Origin: Achromobacter piechaudii NBRC 102461
GTDB taxonomy: Bacteria > Pseudomonadota > Gammaproteobacteria > Burkholderiales > Burkholderiaceae_B
Assembly: GCF_001571245.1 (NCBI RefSeq)
Contig: NZ_BCTK01000006.1
Span: forward strand, 496,001 to 560,000
Direction of reading: 5' to 3'
Length of the DNA stretch: 64,000 nt
A model generated the notes under the pieces. The model was not told where the DNA came from, made no database searches, and worked only from the letters and a program-made list of their open reading frames with translations. Position numbers and translations under genes: made by a program. This document shows positions 1 to 7,785 of this stretch, piece by piece; the first letter of the stretch is position 1; each line of letters starts with the position of its first letter.

Positions 1-132
1 CGTGCCGGACAACTGTTCGGCATACAGGCCATAGGGGCATTGCTGCGGCGAATTGCGACCTACGGGCAGCGCGCCGGGCAGGGCCTCGGTGGCGCAGTCG
101 TTGCCGAACCCGGTCAGATATTGCAGTTCCAT
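1..132 (-). CDS. hmgA: Homogentisate 1,2-dioxygenase, N-terminal fragment
   Basis: Only the first 44 codons lie in the window; the rest runs off the left edge. The translation starts [12 protein letters not shown] and continues with [13 protein letters not shown], the conserved opening of homogentisate dioxygenases. The family uses a non-haem iron to open the ring of homogentisate to maleylacetoacetate in tyrosine/phenylalanine breakdown. A strong ribosome binding site (AGGAGG, 138-143 on this strand) sits 5 bases before the ATG and fixes the start. The gene is divergent from a LysR regulator. Catalytic residues lie outside the window, so activity cannot be judged. Confidence 0.9.
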   Translation of the reverse strand, partial: MELQYLTGFGNDCATEALPGALPVGRNSPQQCPYGLYAEQLSGT

Positions 133-229
133 GAATTCCTCCTGTGGCGGCGCGGTGCGTGGCCGCGCGGTCGGTATGAGAGCCGGGGGGGCAAAGCCCG
201 AGGCGATCCGTCATTGTCGGAAAAAACAC

Positions 230-245
230 CCCATACGGCTATGGG
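230..245. promoter_or_regulatory. Inverted repeat in the hmgA/lysR intergenic region
   Basis: CCCATA-CGGC-TATGGG is a perfect 6-base inverted repeat in the 159-base space between hmgA and the divergent LysR gene. A TATAAA at 263-268 lies upstream of the LysR start at 292 and could be its -10 element. Position and symmetry suit a LysR-type binding site controlling both promoters; that role is inferred. Confidence 0.4.
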
Positions 246-291
246 AATGCAAAAATACAGACTATAAATTTTGTGAATAGTAGGGGGCGCG

Positions 292-1206
292 ATGGCCGAG
301 CTGCGCAACGTCGATTTGAATCTGCTGATCCTGTTCCAGCACCTGCTGGAAGACCGCAACCTGTCGGCCGTGGCGCGCCGCATGGACCTGACGCAGCCGG
401 CCGTCAGCAATGCGCTGCGCCGTCTGCGCGAGGCATTCGGCGATGAACTGTTCGTGCGTACCGGCCAGGGCATGCTGCCCACGCCCCGGGCGCAGCGCCT
501 GGCCGGCCCGGTCAGCGAGGCGCTGACCATGCTGACGCAGGCGTTGCAGGACCAGGACGTGTTCGACGCCGCAACCAGCAACCGGCGCTTTCGCGTGGCG
601 ATGACGGACGTGGGCGAAATCCACTTCATGCCGCGCCTGATGGAAGTGTGCGTGCAGGTGGCGCCGCATGTGCGCATCGATTCCGTCCGGGTGCAAGGCC
701 CGGACCTGCCGCGCGAAATGGAATCGGGCCGGGTCGATCTGGCGATAGGCGCGTTCGATGAAATGGGGGCGGGGACGCTACAGCGCATGCTGTTCCGCCA
801 GGGTTACGCCACCCTGTTCCGGCAGGCGCATCCGACGGCGCATGCGGGCATGGGCATCAAGGCGTTTCGCGGCGAGCGCCATCTGATCGTGTCGCGCGCC
901 GCGCCGTACGGGCAGGTGAACCAATCAATGGAGCGCGCCGGGATCGTGCTGGCCGAACATTTCAGCGTGCCGCATTTTTCTGCCGTGCCTTATATCGTCA
1001 GTGCAACGGATCTGCTGGCCACCGTGCCCGAAAAGCTGGCGGCCAGTGCCGCGCCGCCCTTTGGCCTGCGCTTCATGACGCCGCCCGTGAAGGTGCCGGC
1101 GCTGCAAACGAATCTGTATTGGCAGCGCCGCGTCGACCGGGACAGCGGCAACCAATGGCTGCGCGCCTTGATCGTCAATACCTTCGGCGTGGGCGGCGGA
1201 CGATAG
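292..1206 (+). CDS. LysR-family transcriptional regulator
   Basis: A 304-residue protein of normal LysR length. Residues about 7-65 form the winged helix-turn-helix, with the typical run LTQPAVSNALRRLREAFGD, followed by a substrate-binding effector domain. The start has a good ribosome binding site (AGGGGG at 281-286). It is divergent from hmgA with 159 bases between, the classic arrangement for a LysR activator of its neighbour, so it probably controls homogentisate breakdown and perhaps the opposing monooxygenase operon. It converges with the DUF2783 gene with only 11 bases between stops. The effector is unknown; homogentisate or an upstream aromatic acid is a guess. Confidence 0.88.
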   Translation: MAELRNVDLNLLILFQHLLEDRNLSAVARRMDLTQPAVSNALRRLREAFGDELFVRTGQGMLPTPRAQRLAGPVSEALTMLTQALQDQDVFDAATSNRRFRVAMTDVGEIHFMPRLMEVCVQVAPHVRIDSVRVQGPDLPREMESGRVDLAIGAFDEMGAGTLQRMLFRQGYATLFRQAHPTAHAGMGIKAFRGERHLIVSRAAPYGQVNQSMERAGIVLAEHFSVPHFSAVPYIVSATDLLATVPEKLAASAAPPFGLRFMTPPVKVPALQTNLYWQRRVDRDSGNQWLRALIVNTFGVGGGR

Positions 1207-1217
1207 GGGCGGCTAGG

Positions 1218-1433
1218 CTATTGCGTGGCCACCTCTGACTGGGTCAGCACCGAGGCTCGGGCCAGCTGCAAGGCCTCGCGCAGCAGGGCGACATCGCCCA
1301 GGTGGTTGGCCAGCAGCAGGATCAGCGCCGCGTTCAGCTCCTGGCTTTGCTCATTGCTCAGGTCGCGGTGCGTTTCGATCAGCGCTTCGTAAAAGTCGTC
1401 GGGCGCGCTCAGGTTGGTGTCGGTAATCAGCAT
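1218..1433 (-). CDS. Small DUF2783 protein, possible monooxygenase coupling protein
   Basis: A 71-residue protein (MLITDTNLSAPDDFYEAL...) that I recognise as DUF2783, a small helical family usually found beside class A flavoprotein monooxygenases. It has no catalytic motif, signal peptide or membrane segment. It starts 19 bases after the stop of the flavin monooxygenase on the same strand, so the two are almost certainly co-transcribed. Known two-component 3-hydroxyphenylacetate 6-hydroxylases pair a flavoprotein with a small coupling protein, and this gene fits that slot by size and position. The functional link is inferred. Confidence 0.75.
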   Translation of the reverse strand: MLITDTNLSAPDDFYEALIETHRDLSNEQSQELNAALILLLANHLGDVALLREALQLARASVLTQSEVATQ

Positions 1434-1452
1434 GATGGGATGACCTCTGGGT

Positions 1453-3132
1453 TCACGCGTGGCCCGTGGCCCGCTTGACGGCGGCGGCGAGCGCGTCGGC
1501 GTTGAAGGCGCGCCAGCGCGCGGCGATGTGCTGGTCGGGGCGGATCAGGTAGGCGGTGCCGGCTTGGGCGTCGTAGCGCTTGGACAGGCATCCTTCCACG
1601 TCCGCCACCACGGGCAGGTCGGCAGCCAGACCCGAAACATCACACTGCGGGTCCACCACCAGCACCGTCTTCACGGGCACCGCGCCCAGGCGCAGCGCTT
1701 GCAGCGCGGACTGCGTATCGCTGTCCGGCAGCGCGCTGCCGCAGAAGAGGGCCAGCACGAAGCCGCCGTCCAGTTGCGCCATCCACCAGTCTTTTTCGCC
1801 GTTCAACGTGATCGGCGCGTCCAGCGCGACCGCGCCGGGCACCATGCGGCCGGTGAACGCGTCGGTGTCTGGCGTGTTCAGCGGCGACGCCGTATACGTG
1901 GCGGGCAGCGACAAGCGGCCGCTGTTCACCAGCGAGCGGGCGAAGGGATGCGTCTTGGCCAGGTTCAGCACGGCGTTGCGGAAGCTGCGGCTGATGTCGC
2001 TCTTGGGGGTGATGAAATCGGTGGCGCGCGACGAGTTCAGGATGTTCTCGTCGGCGGCGTATTCCCGCTCGTCGCTGTAGCTGTCGATCAGCGCGTCCGG
2101 GGCCAGCCCAGCCAGCACCAGCTTGAGCTTCCAGGCCAGGTTCTCGGCGTCCTGTACGCCGCTGTTGGCGCCGCGTGCGCCAAATGGCGATACGCGGTGC
2201 GCGGAGTCGCCGGCAAACACCACGCGGCCGTGGCGGAACTTGTCCATGCGTTCGCACGCGAAGGTGTAGACGCTGACCCATTCCAGGTCGAATTGCGCGT
2301 CGGGCCCGAGCAGGGCACGGATGCGCGGCAGCACGTTTTCCGGCTTGACGGCTTCTACGGGGTCGGCGTTCCAGCCCAGCTGAAAGTCGATGCGCCAGAC
2401 GTTGTCCGGCTGGCGGTGCAGCAGTACGGACTGGTTGGGATGGAAGGGCGGATCGAACCAGAACCAGCGTTCGGTCGGAAAGTCGGCCTTCATCCTGACG
2501 TCGGCGATCAGGAAGCGGTCGCGGAAGATGCGGCCATGGCTTTCCTGGCCGATCAGCTTGCGCACCGGCGAGCGCGCGCCATCGCAGGCGACCAGCCAGT
2601 CGGCGTGCAGGGCGTATGGGCCTTCGGGCGTTTCGATCGTCAGGTCCACGCCGTTGTCGGTCTGCACAACGGCCGCGATCTTGTTTTTCCAGCGCAGGTC
2701 GATATTCGGTTCCTGGCGGGCCTGCTCGTACAGATACCCTTCGGCGTAGTACTGCTGAAGGTTGATGAAGGCGGGGCGGCGGTGGCCGGGTTCGGGCAGC
2801 AGGTCAAAGCGCCACACTTCCTGTTCGCGGAAGAACACCTTGCCCACGTTCCACGACACGCCCTTGTCGATCATGCGCTGGCCGACACCCAGGCGGTCCC
2901 AGATCTCCAGCGTGCGCTTGGAAAAACAGATGGCGCGCGAGCCGGTGGACAAGCGGTAATCGTCATCCAGCACCACCACGCGCACGCCTTGGCGCGCCAG
3001 GTCCAGCGCGGTGGTCAGGCCGACCGGGCCTGCGCCCACCACCACGACCTGATGGCGCGGGGCCGCGCCGGCGCTCTGGTCGGCGTGTTTTTCATAGGCG
3101 AACTCCATCGCCTGAAAGTCGATGTCTCCCAC
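1453..3132 (-). CDS. FAD-dependent aromatic monooxygenase (MhpA/PheA-like)
   Basis: A 559-residue class A flavoprotein hydroxylase. The FAD-binding GAGPVG lies at residues 33-38, the DG motif CDGARSPVRKLIG at 183-195, and the second FAD motif GDSAHRVSPFGARG begins at 308. The C-terminal part resembles the thioredoxin-like domain of phenol hydroxylases. Such enzymes hydroxylate phenolic acids with NAD(P)H and oxygen. The GTG start at 3132 is chosen because AGGAG lies at the right distance upstream. It is the middle gene of an operon: MBL-fold protein, this gene, DUF2783 protein. Because hmgA is next door, 3-hydroxyphenylacetate to homogentisate is an attractive reaction, but 3-(3-hydroxyphenyl)propionate-type or other substrates cannot be excluded. 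Confidence 0.85.
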   Translation of the reverse strand: MGDIDFQAMEFAYEKHADQSAGAAPRHQVVVVGAGPVGLTTALDLARQGVRVVVLDDDYRLSTGSRAICFSKRTLEIWDRLGVGQRMIDKGVSWNVGKVFFREQEVWRFDLLPEPGHRRPAFINLQQYYAEGYLYEQARQEPNIDLRWKNKIAAVVQTDNGVDLTIETPEGPYALHADWLVACDGARSPVRKLIGQESHGRIFRDRFLIADVRMKADFPTERWFWFDPPFHPNQSVLLHRQPDNVWRIDFQLGWNADPVEAVKPENVLPRIRALLGPDAQFDLEWVSVYTFACERMDKFRHGRVVFAGDSAHRVSPFGARGANSGVQDAENLAWKLKLVLAGLAPDALIDSYSDEREYAADENILNSSRATDFITPKSDISRSFRNAVLNLAKTHPFARSLVNSGRLSLPATYTASPLNTPDTDAFTGRMVPGAVALDAPITLNGEKDWWMAQLDGGFVLALFCGSALPDSDTQSALQALRLGAVPVKTVLVVDPQCDVSGLAADLPVVADVEGCLSKRYDAQAGTAYLIRPDQHIAARWRAFNADALAAAVKRATGHA

Positions 3133-3250
3133 GGTTGTCTCCTGTGTGGGTCATTTTGTTTTTATGCGCGAAGCCGCGCGCCGTCTTCGCGACGCGCGTC
3201 TTCGGTTCTTGCTGCAATCGGTCAGGGCCGCGCGGGGCGGCCCGGCGGGA

Positions 3251-4204
3251 TCAGCCCTCCAGCTGCGCCCACATTTCCAGGTCGCGCTTGTCGGTCCAGA
3301 TGCGCGGGTGCGTGTGGCCCGAGGCCTCGTCATAGGCGCGCGACACGTCAAACGGCATGCAGTGATCGAAGATGACCCAGTCGCTATAACGCGGCTTCAT
3401 GAAGTCGTAGACCTCGCGGTAGATGGTCTTCAGGTCTTTGCCTTCGGCCACGCCGCGATTCACGGCGCCGTACAGATCGGTCAGGAACGCGCGGGTGCCG
3501 GCCAGGCCCTGGCGCACTTCGGTGGCGTTCTTGAGCGCCGGACCGCGTCCGGGCACCATCTTTTCGGCTTCGAAGCCGGACAGCGCGTCCAGCGTGCTGG
3601 GCCAGTCGCGGAAGTAGGCGTCGCCGCAATACGGGGTGGACTGGTATTCGACCAGATCGCCCGCGAACAGGATCTTCTGTTCCGGCAGCCAGGCGATGGT
3701 GTCGCCCTTGGTGTGGCCGCGGCCCACTTGCAGCAGCTTGACTTCAAGGTTGCCCAGGTTGACGGTCATTTCGCCCTTGAACGTCATCGTCGGCCAGACC
3801 AGGCCCGGCGGGATCGATTCGGCGTTGCGGAACAGGCGGGGGAAGCGGCCGATTTCGCTGGCCTTGTCCTGTTCGCCGCGTTCGACGATCAGGTCGTAGG
3901 TGTCGCGGCTGGCCAGGATTTCCTGGGCGTTATAGGCAGAAGCGCCGAACACGCGCACGGCATGGTAGTGCGACAGCAGGATGTACTTGATGGGCTTGTC
4001 CGTCACTTCGCGGATGCGGCGGATCACGTCCTGCGCCATGACCGGCGTGGCCTGGGTGTCGATCACCATGACGGCCTCGTCGCCAATGATCACGCCCGTA
4101 TTGGGATCGCCTTCGGCGGTGTACGCGTAGGCGTTGTCGGACAGTTTTTCGAACGAGACGACCTTGTCGTCCATGTCGGCGTGCGAGGCGAATTGCTTGC
4201 TCAT
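3251..4204 (-). CDS. MBL-fold hydrolase with altered metal site
   Basis: A 317-residue metallo-beta-lactamase-fold protein. The usual HxHxDH motif is replaced by HYHAVR at residues 79-84, so the D and final H are missing. His164 (GRGHTKGD) and Asp183 (AGDLVE) keep their places, and the last His position appears as GRG near 219-221. It may bind one metal or have lost hydrolase activity. The ATG at 4204 is preferred over the upstream GTG (4219) because GGAG lies just before it. It is the first gene of an operon with the flavin monooxygenase (118 bases downstream) and the DUF2783 gene. The substrate is unknown; ring-cleavage or ester intermediates of an aromatic pathway are possible. Confidence 0.8.
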   Translation of the reverse strand: MSKQFASHADMDDKVVSFEKLSDNAYAYTAEGDPNTGVIIGDEAVMVIDTQATPVMAQDVIRRIREVTDKPIKYILLSHYHAVRVFGASAYNAQEILASRDTYDLIVERGEQDKASEIGRFPRLFRNAESIPPGLVWPTMTFKGEMTVNLGNLEVKLLQVGRGHTKGDTIAWLPEQKILFAGDLVEYQSTPYCGDAYFRDWPSTLDALSGFEAEKMVPGRGPALKNATEVRQGLAGTRAFLTDLYGAVNRGVAEGKDLKTIYREVYDFMKPRYSDWVIFDHCMPFDVSRAYDEASGHTHPRIWTDKRDLEMWAQLEG

Positions 4205-4341
4205 GGAGGCTCCTTCCACTTTTATAGGAATAGATGTGTGGAAGGAATATAGCGTGGCGTTAGTGTTTGTGCAATACGTTCGCTATAAACAAATGGTCGA
4301 TGCTTTACAGGGATTTCCCCAGTAATTTCAGGATGTTGGGC

Positions 4342-5169
4342 TTAGTTCCTTTGGCACTTGGGGCAGTAGTAAGTGGCTCGCTGGCCCTGGACGAAGCGTC
4401 GGATGGGGGTTTCGCAGACGCGGCAGGGTTTGCCTTCGCGTTCATAGACGGCGGCATGGATGTCGAAGTACGCGCCCGGCTCGCCGGTGGCGCCAACATA
4501 GTCGCGCAGCGTGCTGCCGCCTGAGGTCAGCGCGTCGGCCAGCGTGGCGCGCACCATGTCGGCCAGCCGTTCGCAGCGCGCCAGCGACAATTTGTTGGCG
4601 GGCGTCTTGGGGTTGATGCGGGCGCGGAACAGGCTTTCGGATGCGTAGATATTGCCCACGCCGACGACCGCCATGCCCGCCAGCAGCACCTGCTTGATGG
4701 CGGCGCCATGATTCTTGAAGTGCCGGTGCAGCCACGCCCCGTCAAAGCGCGGGTCGAAGGGCTCGATGCCCAGCTTGGCCAGCAACGGGTGCGCGTCGAT
4801 GGGGCCGTCGGCGTCGGCATGCCACAACACCGCGCCGAAACGGCGAGGGTCGTGCAGGCGCAGCACCGCGTTCTCGAATATCCATTCGACATGGTCGTGC
4901 TTGCGCAGGAATTCCCCGGGCGCGACGCTGCGCAGGGATCCGGACATGCCCAGATGCACGATCTGGGTGCCGTGTTCGAACCGCAGCAGCAGGTACTTGC
5001 CCCGGCGCGCGCACTCCAGCACGTCGCGCCCGCCGATCAGGGCGGGCAGGTCGGTCGGGATGGGCCAGCGCATGCGGGCTTCGTGGATGACCAGGCGCTT
5101 GAGCGTCCGGCCGGTGATGACGGCGTCGATTCCTCGACGCGTGGTTTCGACTTCAGGCAGTTCCGGCAT
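4342..5169 (-). CDS. mutM: Formamidopyrimidine-DNA glycosylase
   Basis: A 275-residue Fpg/MutM. The protein begins MPELPEVETTRRGID, whose Pro2 and Glu3 are the catalytic residues after removal of Met1, which fixes the start although the open frame extends 26 codons upstream. A C-terminal zinc finger (CRVCETP...CPKC) closes the protein. It removes oxidised purines such as 8-oxoguanine and nicks the abasic site. It is divergent from the TPR gene. Confidence 0.97.
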   Translation of the reverse strand: MPELPEVETTRRGIDAVITGRTLKRLVIHEARMRWPIPTDLPALIGGRDVLECARRGKYLLLRFEHGTQIVHLGMSGSLRSVAPGEFLRKHDHVEWIFENAVLRLHDPRRFGAVLWHADADGPIDAHPLLAKLGIEPFDPRFDGAWLHRHFKNHGAAIKQVLLAGMAVVGVGNIYASESLFRARINPKTPANKLSLARCERLADMVRATLADALTSGGSTLRDYVGATGEPGAYFDIHAAVYEREGKPCRVCETPIRRFVQGQRATYYCPKCQRN

Positions 5170-5230
5170 GAGCCAGTGTAAGATCATCAATTGCGTGTAC
5201 GAAGATTGTGCCATCAACCGGACGGGCCGC

Positions 5231-7054
5231 GTGAAGTCGTCTTTCAAACAAATGAATATCGGGATCGCCGTGTTGGCGCTTGCGCTAGCAACAGGTTTTG
5301 CGCTGCCAGCCCAGGCGGCCGACAGCCGGACGCGTGATGCGACCGGGCCTCGTATGGCCCCGCAGAACCGCCAGCCAGAAACCGAGGTGATCCGCCTGCG
5401 GCCGGGCCAACTGCCCTATGTCTCGCTGACCGCCGACATCTTCTATCGCGTCCTCGCGTCAGAGATCGCCGCCCAGCGCGGCATGTACGGCACGGCGGCA
5501 ACCACCATGGTCGGCCTCGCCCGCGACACGGGAGACCCCCGCCTGGCGCGTCGAGGCCTGGAATTCCAGCTGGCCGGTGGCAATCTGGCCGGCGCTCTGG
5601 ACGCCGCCCGGGTATGGGCGCGCCTTTCCCCGAATGACATCGAAGCCAGCTCCACCGAGCTGGCGCTGGCTGCCGCCAACGGCCAGACCAAGGGTCTGGC
5701 CCAGGCGCTGCGCAACCGCATCGACTCCTCGCGCGACAAGCCGGCTGCCATCGGGCAGGCGCTCGCCGTACTTAGCCGCCTGAACGACCGCCGCCTGGCG
5801 CTGCGCATTCTTGACGAATCCTTGAGCGACAACGTGCGCAAGCTGCCCGCCGCGCACCTGGCGCTGGCCGATGTGGCCTCTGCCGCTGGCGACTACGAAC
5901 GCGCCACGCAGGAATCGCGCGCCGCCCTGGCCGCCGATCCCAAATCCGAAGCCGCCGCCCAGCGCCTGCTGGAATACGGTTCCAAGGTGGATCCGCAGCG
6001 CGCCCAGACCGAAGCCCGCGCCTACATCAACCGCCACCCCAATGCCCGCAAGGTCCGCCTGATGCTGGCGGGCCAACTGGCCGATAGCGGCGACTACAAC
6101 GGCGCGCTGACCGAACTGCAAGCCATGTCGCGGCGGTCGCCGGAAGACTTCGACCTGCTCTTCATGCAGGCCCAGTTGGCTTACAAGGCCGGCCAGTTGC
6201 AGCAAGCCAAGACGTTGTTGCAGCAGTACCTTGACGTGCAGCAGCAGCGCCAGCGCGCCACCGTCCCGGGCGCGACCGACGCCGGCGCGGCCGCGGCGGA
6301 CGCGCACGTGCTGCTCTCGCGCATCGCCGAAGACCAGGGCAACTACGACGAGGCCATCAACGAACTGGGCCGCATCGACGACCCGACGCTGCGCTATTCC
6401 GTCCACATGCGGCAAGCCGCGCTGCGCGCCAAGAGCGGCCGCGTCAATGACGCGCTGGCCATGATCGACGCCGCGGGCCCGCAAGACGACGAGGAACGCA
6501 CGCTGGGCGTGTTGACCAAGGCGCAGATCCTGCGCGACGCCGATCGCGTGCCGCAGGCGGTCAGCACCCTGGAAGCCGCCGACCAGGCGCTGCCGGACAC
6601 CGTCGAAATCAAGTACGAACTGGCGATGCTGTACGAACGCCAGAACCGGCTGGCCGACCTGGAACGCATGCTGCGCCAGGTCATCGCGCTGGACCCGGAC
6701 CACGCCCACGCCTACAACGCCTTGGGCTACACGCTGGCTGACCACAACCAGCGGCTGCCCGAAGCGCTGGACCTGATCACCCAGGCGCTTGAACTGTCGC
6801 CGAACGATCCGTTCATCCTGGACAGCATGGGCTGGGTCAAGTACCGCATGGGCGAATCCGAATCGGCCGCGCAATATCTGCGCCGCGCCTACAGCGTGCG
6901 CCCGGAAGCCGACATCGCCGCGCATCTGGCCGAAGTGCTCTGGAGCCAGGGCAAGCGCGATCAGGCCGTCGAGTTGCTGCGGGTGGCGCTGATGAAGGAT
7001 CCCAAGAACAAGACCGTCCAGGACGTGATCAAGCGCTTGGGGATCAATCTGTGA
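5231..7054 (+). CDS. Periplasmic tetratricopeptide-repeat protein
   Basis: About 607 residues from a GTG at 5231; an ATG at 5252 is the alternative start. The GTG start gives a good signal peptide (MKSSFKQMNIG, then a hydrophobic stretch ending in ALPAQA), so the protein is probably periplasmic or outer-membrane associated. The body is a series of degenerate TPR helices with clear units near the C-terminus (DPDHAHAYNALGYTLADHNQ; SPNDPFILDSMGWVKYRMGE). It overlaps the next gene, lolB, in a GTGA/TGATG junction, so the two are translationally coupled. The pairing of a TPR protein with lolB is common in betaproteobacteria and suggests a role in envelope assembly; the exact function is unknown. 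Confidence 0.88.
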   Translation: MKSSFKQMNIGIAVLALALATGFALPAQAADSRTRDATGPRMAPQNRQPETEVIRLRPGQLPYVSLTADIFYRVLASEIAAQRGMYGTAATTMVGLARDTGDPRLARRGLEFQLAGGNLAGALDAARVWARLSPNDIEASSTELALAAANGQTKGLAQALRNRIDSSRDKPAAIGQALAVLSRLNDRRLALRILDESLSDNVRKLPAAHLALADVASAAGDYERATQESRAALAADPKSEAAAQRLLEYGSKVDPQRAQTEARAYINRHPNARKVRLMLAGQLADSGDYNGALTELQAMSRRSPEDFDLLFMQAQLAYKAGQLQQAKTLLQQYLDVQQQRQRATVPGATDAGAAAADAHVLLSRIAEDQGNYDEAINELGRIDDPTLRYSVHMRQAALRAKSGRVNDALAMIDAAGPQDDEERTLGVLTKAQILRDADRVPQAVSTLEAADQALPDTVEIKYELAMLYERQNRLADLERMLRQVIALDPDHAHAYNALGYTLADHNQRLPEALDLITQALELSPNDPFILDSMGWVKYRMGESESAAQYLRRAYSVRPEADIAAHLAEVLWSQGKRDQAVELLRVALMKDPKNKTVQDVIKRLGINL

Positions 7055-7656
7055 TGTTGACGGCAATGCGACGCCTGCCCGGCATGATGGCCGGCTTGCG
7101 CTGGGCGCTGCTGGCATTGCTGGCGGCCACGCTGGCCGCTTGCACCACCACGCCCAAACCTATCGAAGGCGCCAGCGCCGATGCGTTCTCTCGCATCGGC
7201 CGCTTCGCCATTACGGTCAACGAAGAAGGCGGCAAGCAAAATGCCGTGCAGGGCGGTTTCTCGTGGTCGGACGACGGGCGGCGCTATGTGCTTGACCTGA
7301 CCAACCCACTGGGTTCGACCGAAGCACGCGTGGAAGGGCGGCCCGGCGCGGCCAGCCTGACCAAGGCCGACGGCACGCGCCTGGAAGCCAACAACCCCGA
7401 CGCCTTGGCCGAAGAAGCCTTGGGCAGCAGCATGCCCGTGTCGGGGCTGCGAGACTGGCTGCGCGGCAAGCTGCCGGCTGACCCGCAAGCCTCGGAAGTC
7501 ACGCGCGACGACCTGGGCCGGCCGACGGCGTTCGAACAAGGCGGTTGGCGCGCGAACCTGTCGCGCTACGACAACCTGGGTCCGCAGATGCTGGTTCTGC
7601 AACGCCAGGAACCGGGCCGCCGCATCATGGTGCGGCTGGTGGTCAATCAGCCTTGA
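7051..7656 (+). CDS. lolB: Outer-membrane lipoprotein insertion protein LolB
   Basis: A 201-residue lipoprotein. The signal peptide ends in the lipobox LAAC with the modified cysteine near residue 31. LolB is the outer-membrane receptor that takes lipoproteins from the periplasmic carrier LolA and inserts them in the membrane. The body (FAITVNEEGGKQNAVQGGFSW...) fits the open beta-barrel of the family. The start is either GTG 7051, overlapping the TPR stop by four bases with GGGGA upstream, or ATG 7054. In related bacteria lolB is followed directly by ispE; here a choline gene island separates them. Confidence 0.92.
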   Translation: MMLTAMRRLPGMMAGLRWALLALLAATLAACTTTPKPIEGASADAFSRIGRFAITVNEEGGKQNAVQGGFSWSDDGRRYVLDLTNPLGSTEARVEGRPGAASLTKADGTRLEANNPDALAEEALGSSMPVSGLRDWLRGKLPADPQASEVTRDDLGRPTAFEQGGWRANLSRYDNLGPQMLVLQRQEPGRRIMVRLVVNQP

Positions 7657-7664
7657 GGCGCGCG

Positions 7665-7683
7665 GGCGGGTGTTCAACCCGCC
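7665..7683. terminator. Weak hairpin downstream of lolB
   Basis: GGCGGGT-GTTCA-ACCCGCC forms a perfect 7-base-pair stem nine bases after the lolB stop, without a proper T-run. It may help end the mutM-divergent operon or only stabilise the 3' end. Confidence 0.35.
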
Positions 7684-7785
7684 TTCAAAAGCTGGGGCTG
7701 GCGCTGGATCCGGCTTGGCATCACTAGACCGGTGGCCAATGAAAACCCAGGCATCGCGCCTCGCGCGGCCCATCCACGCAGTGCA

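Noticed and set aside
1459-3375. Long plus-strand open frame of 638 codons opposite the flavin monooxygenase
   Set aside because: It is antisense to a clear flavoprotein gene with intact motifs; such mirror frames are common at this G+C content.
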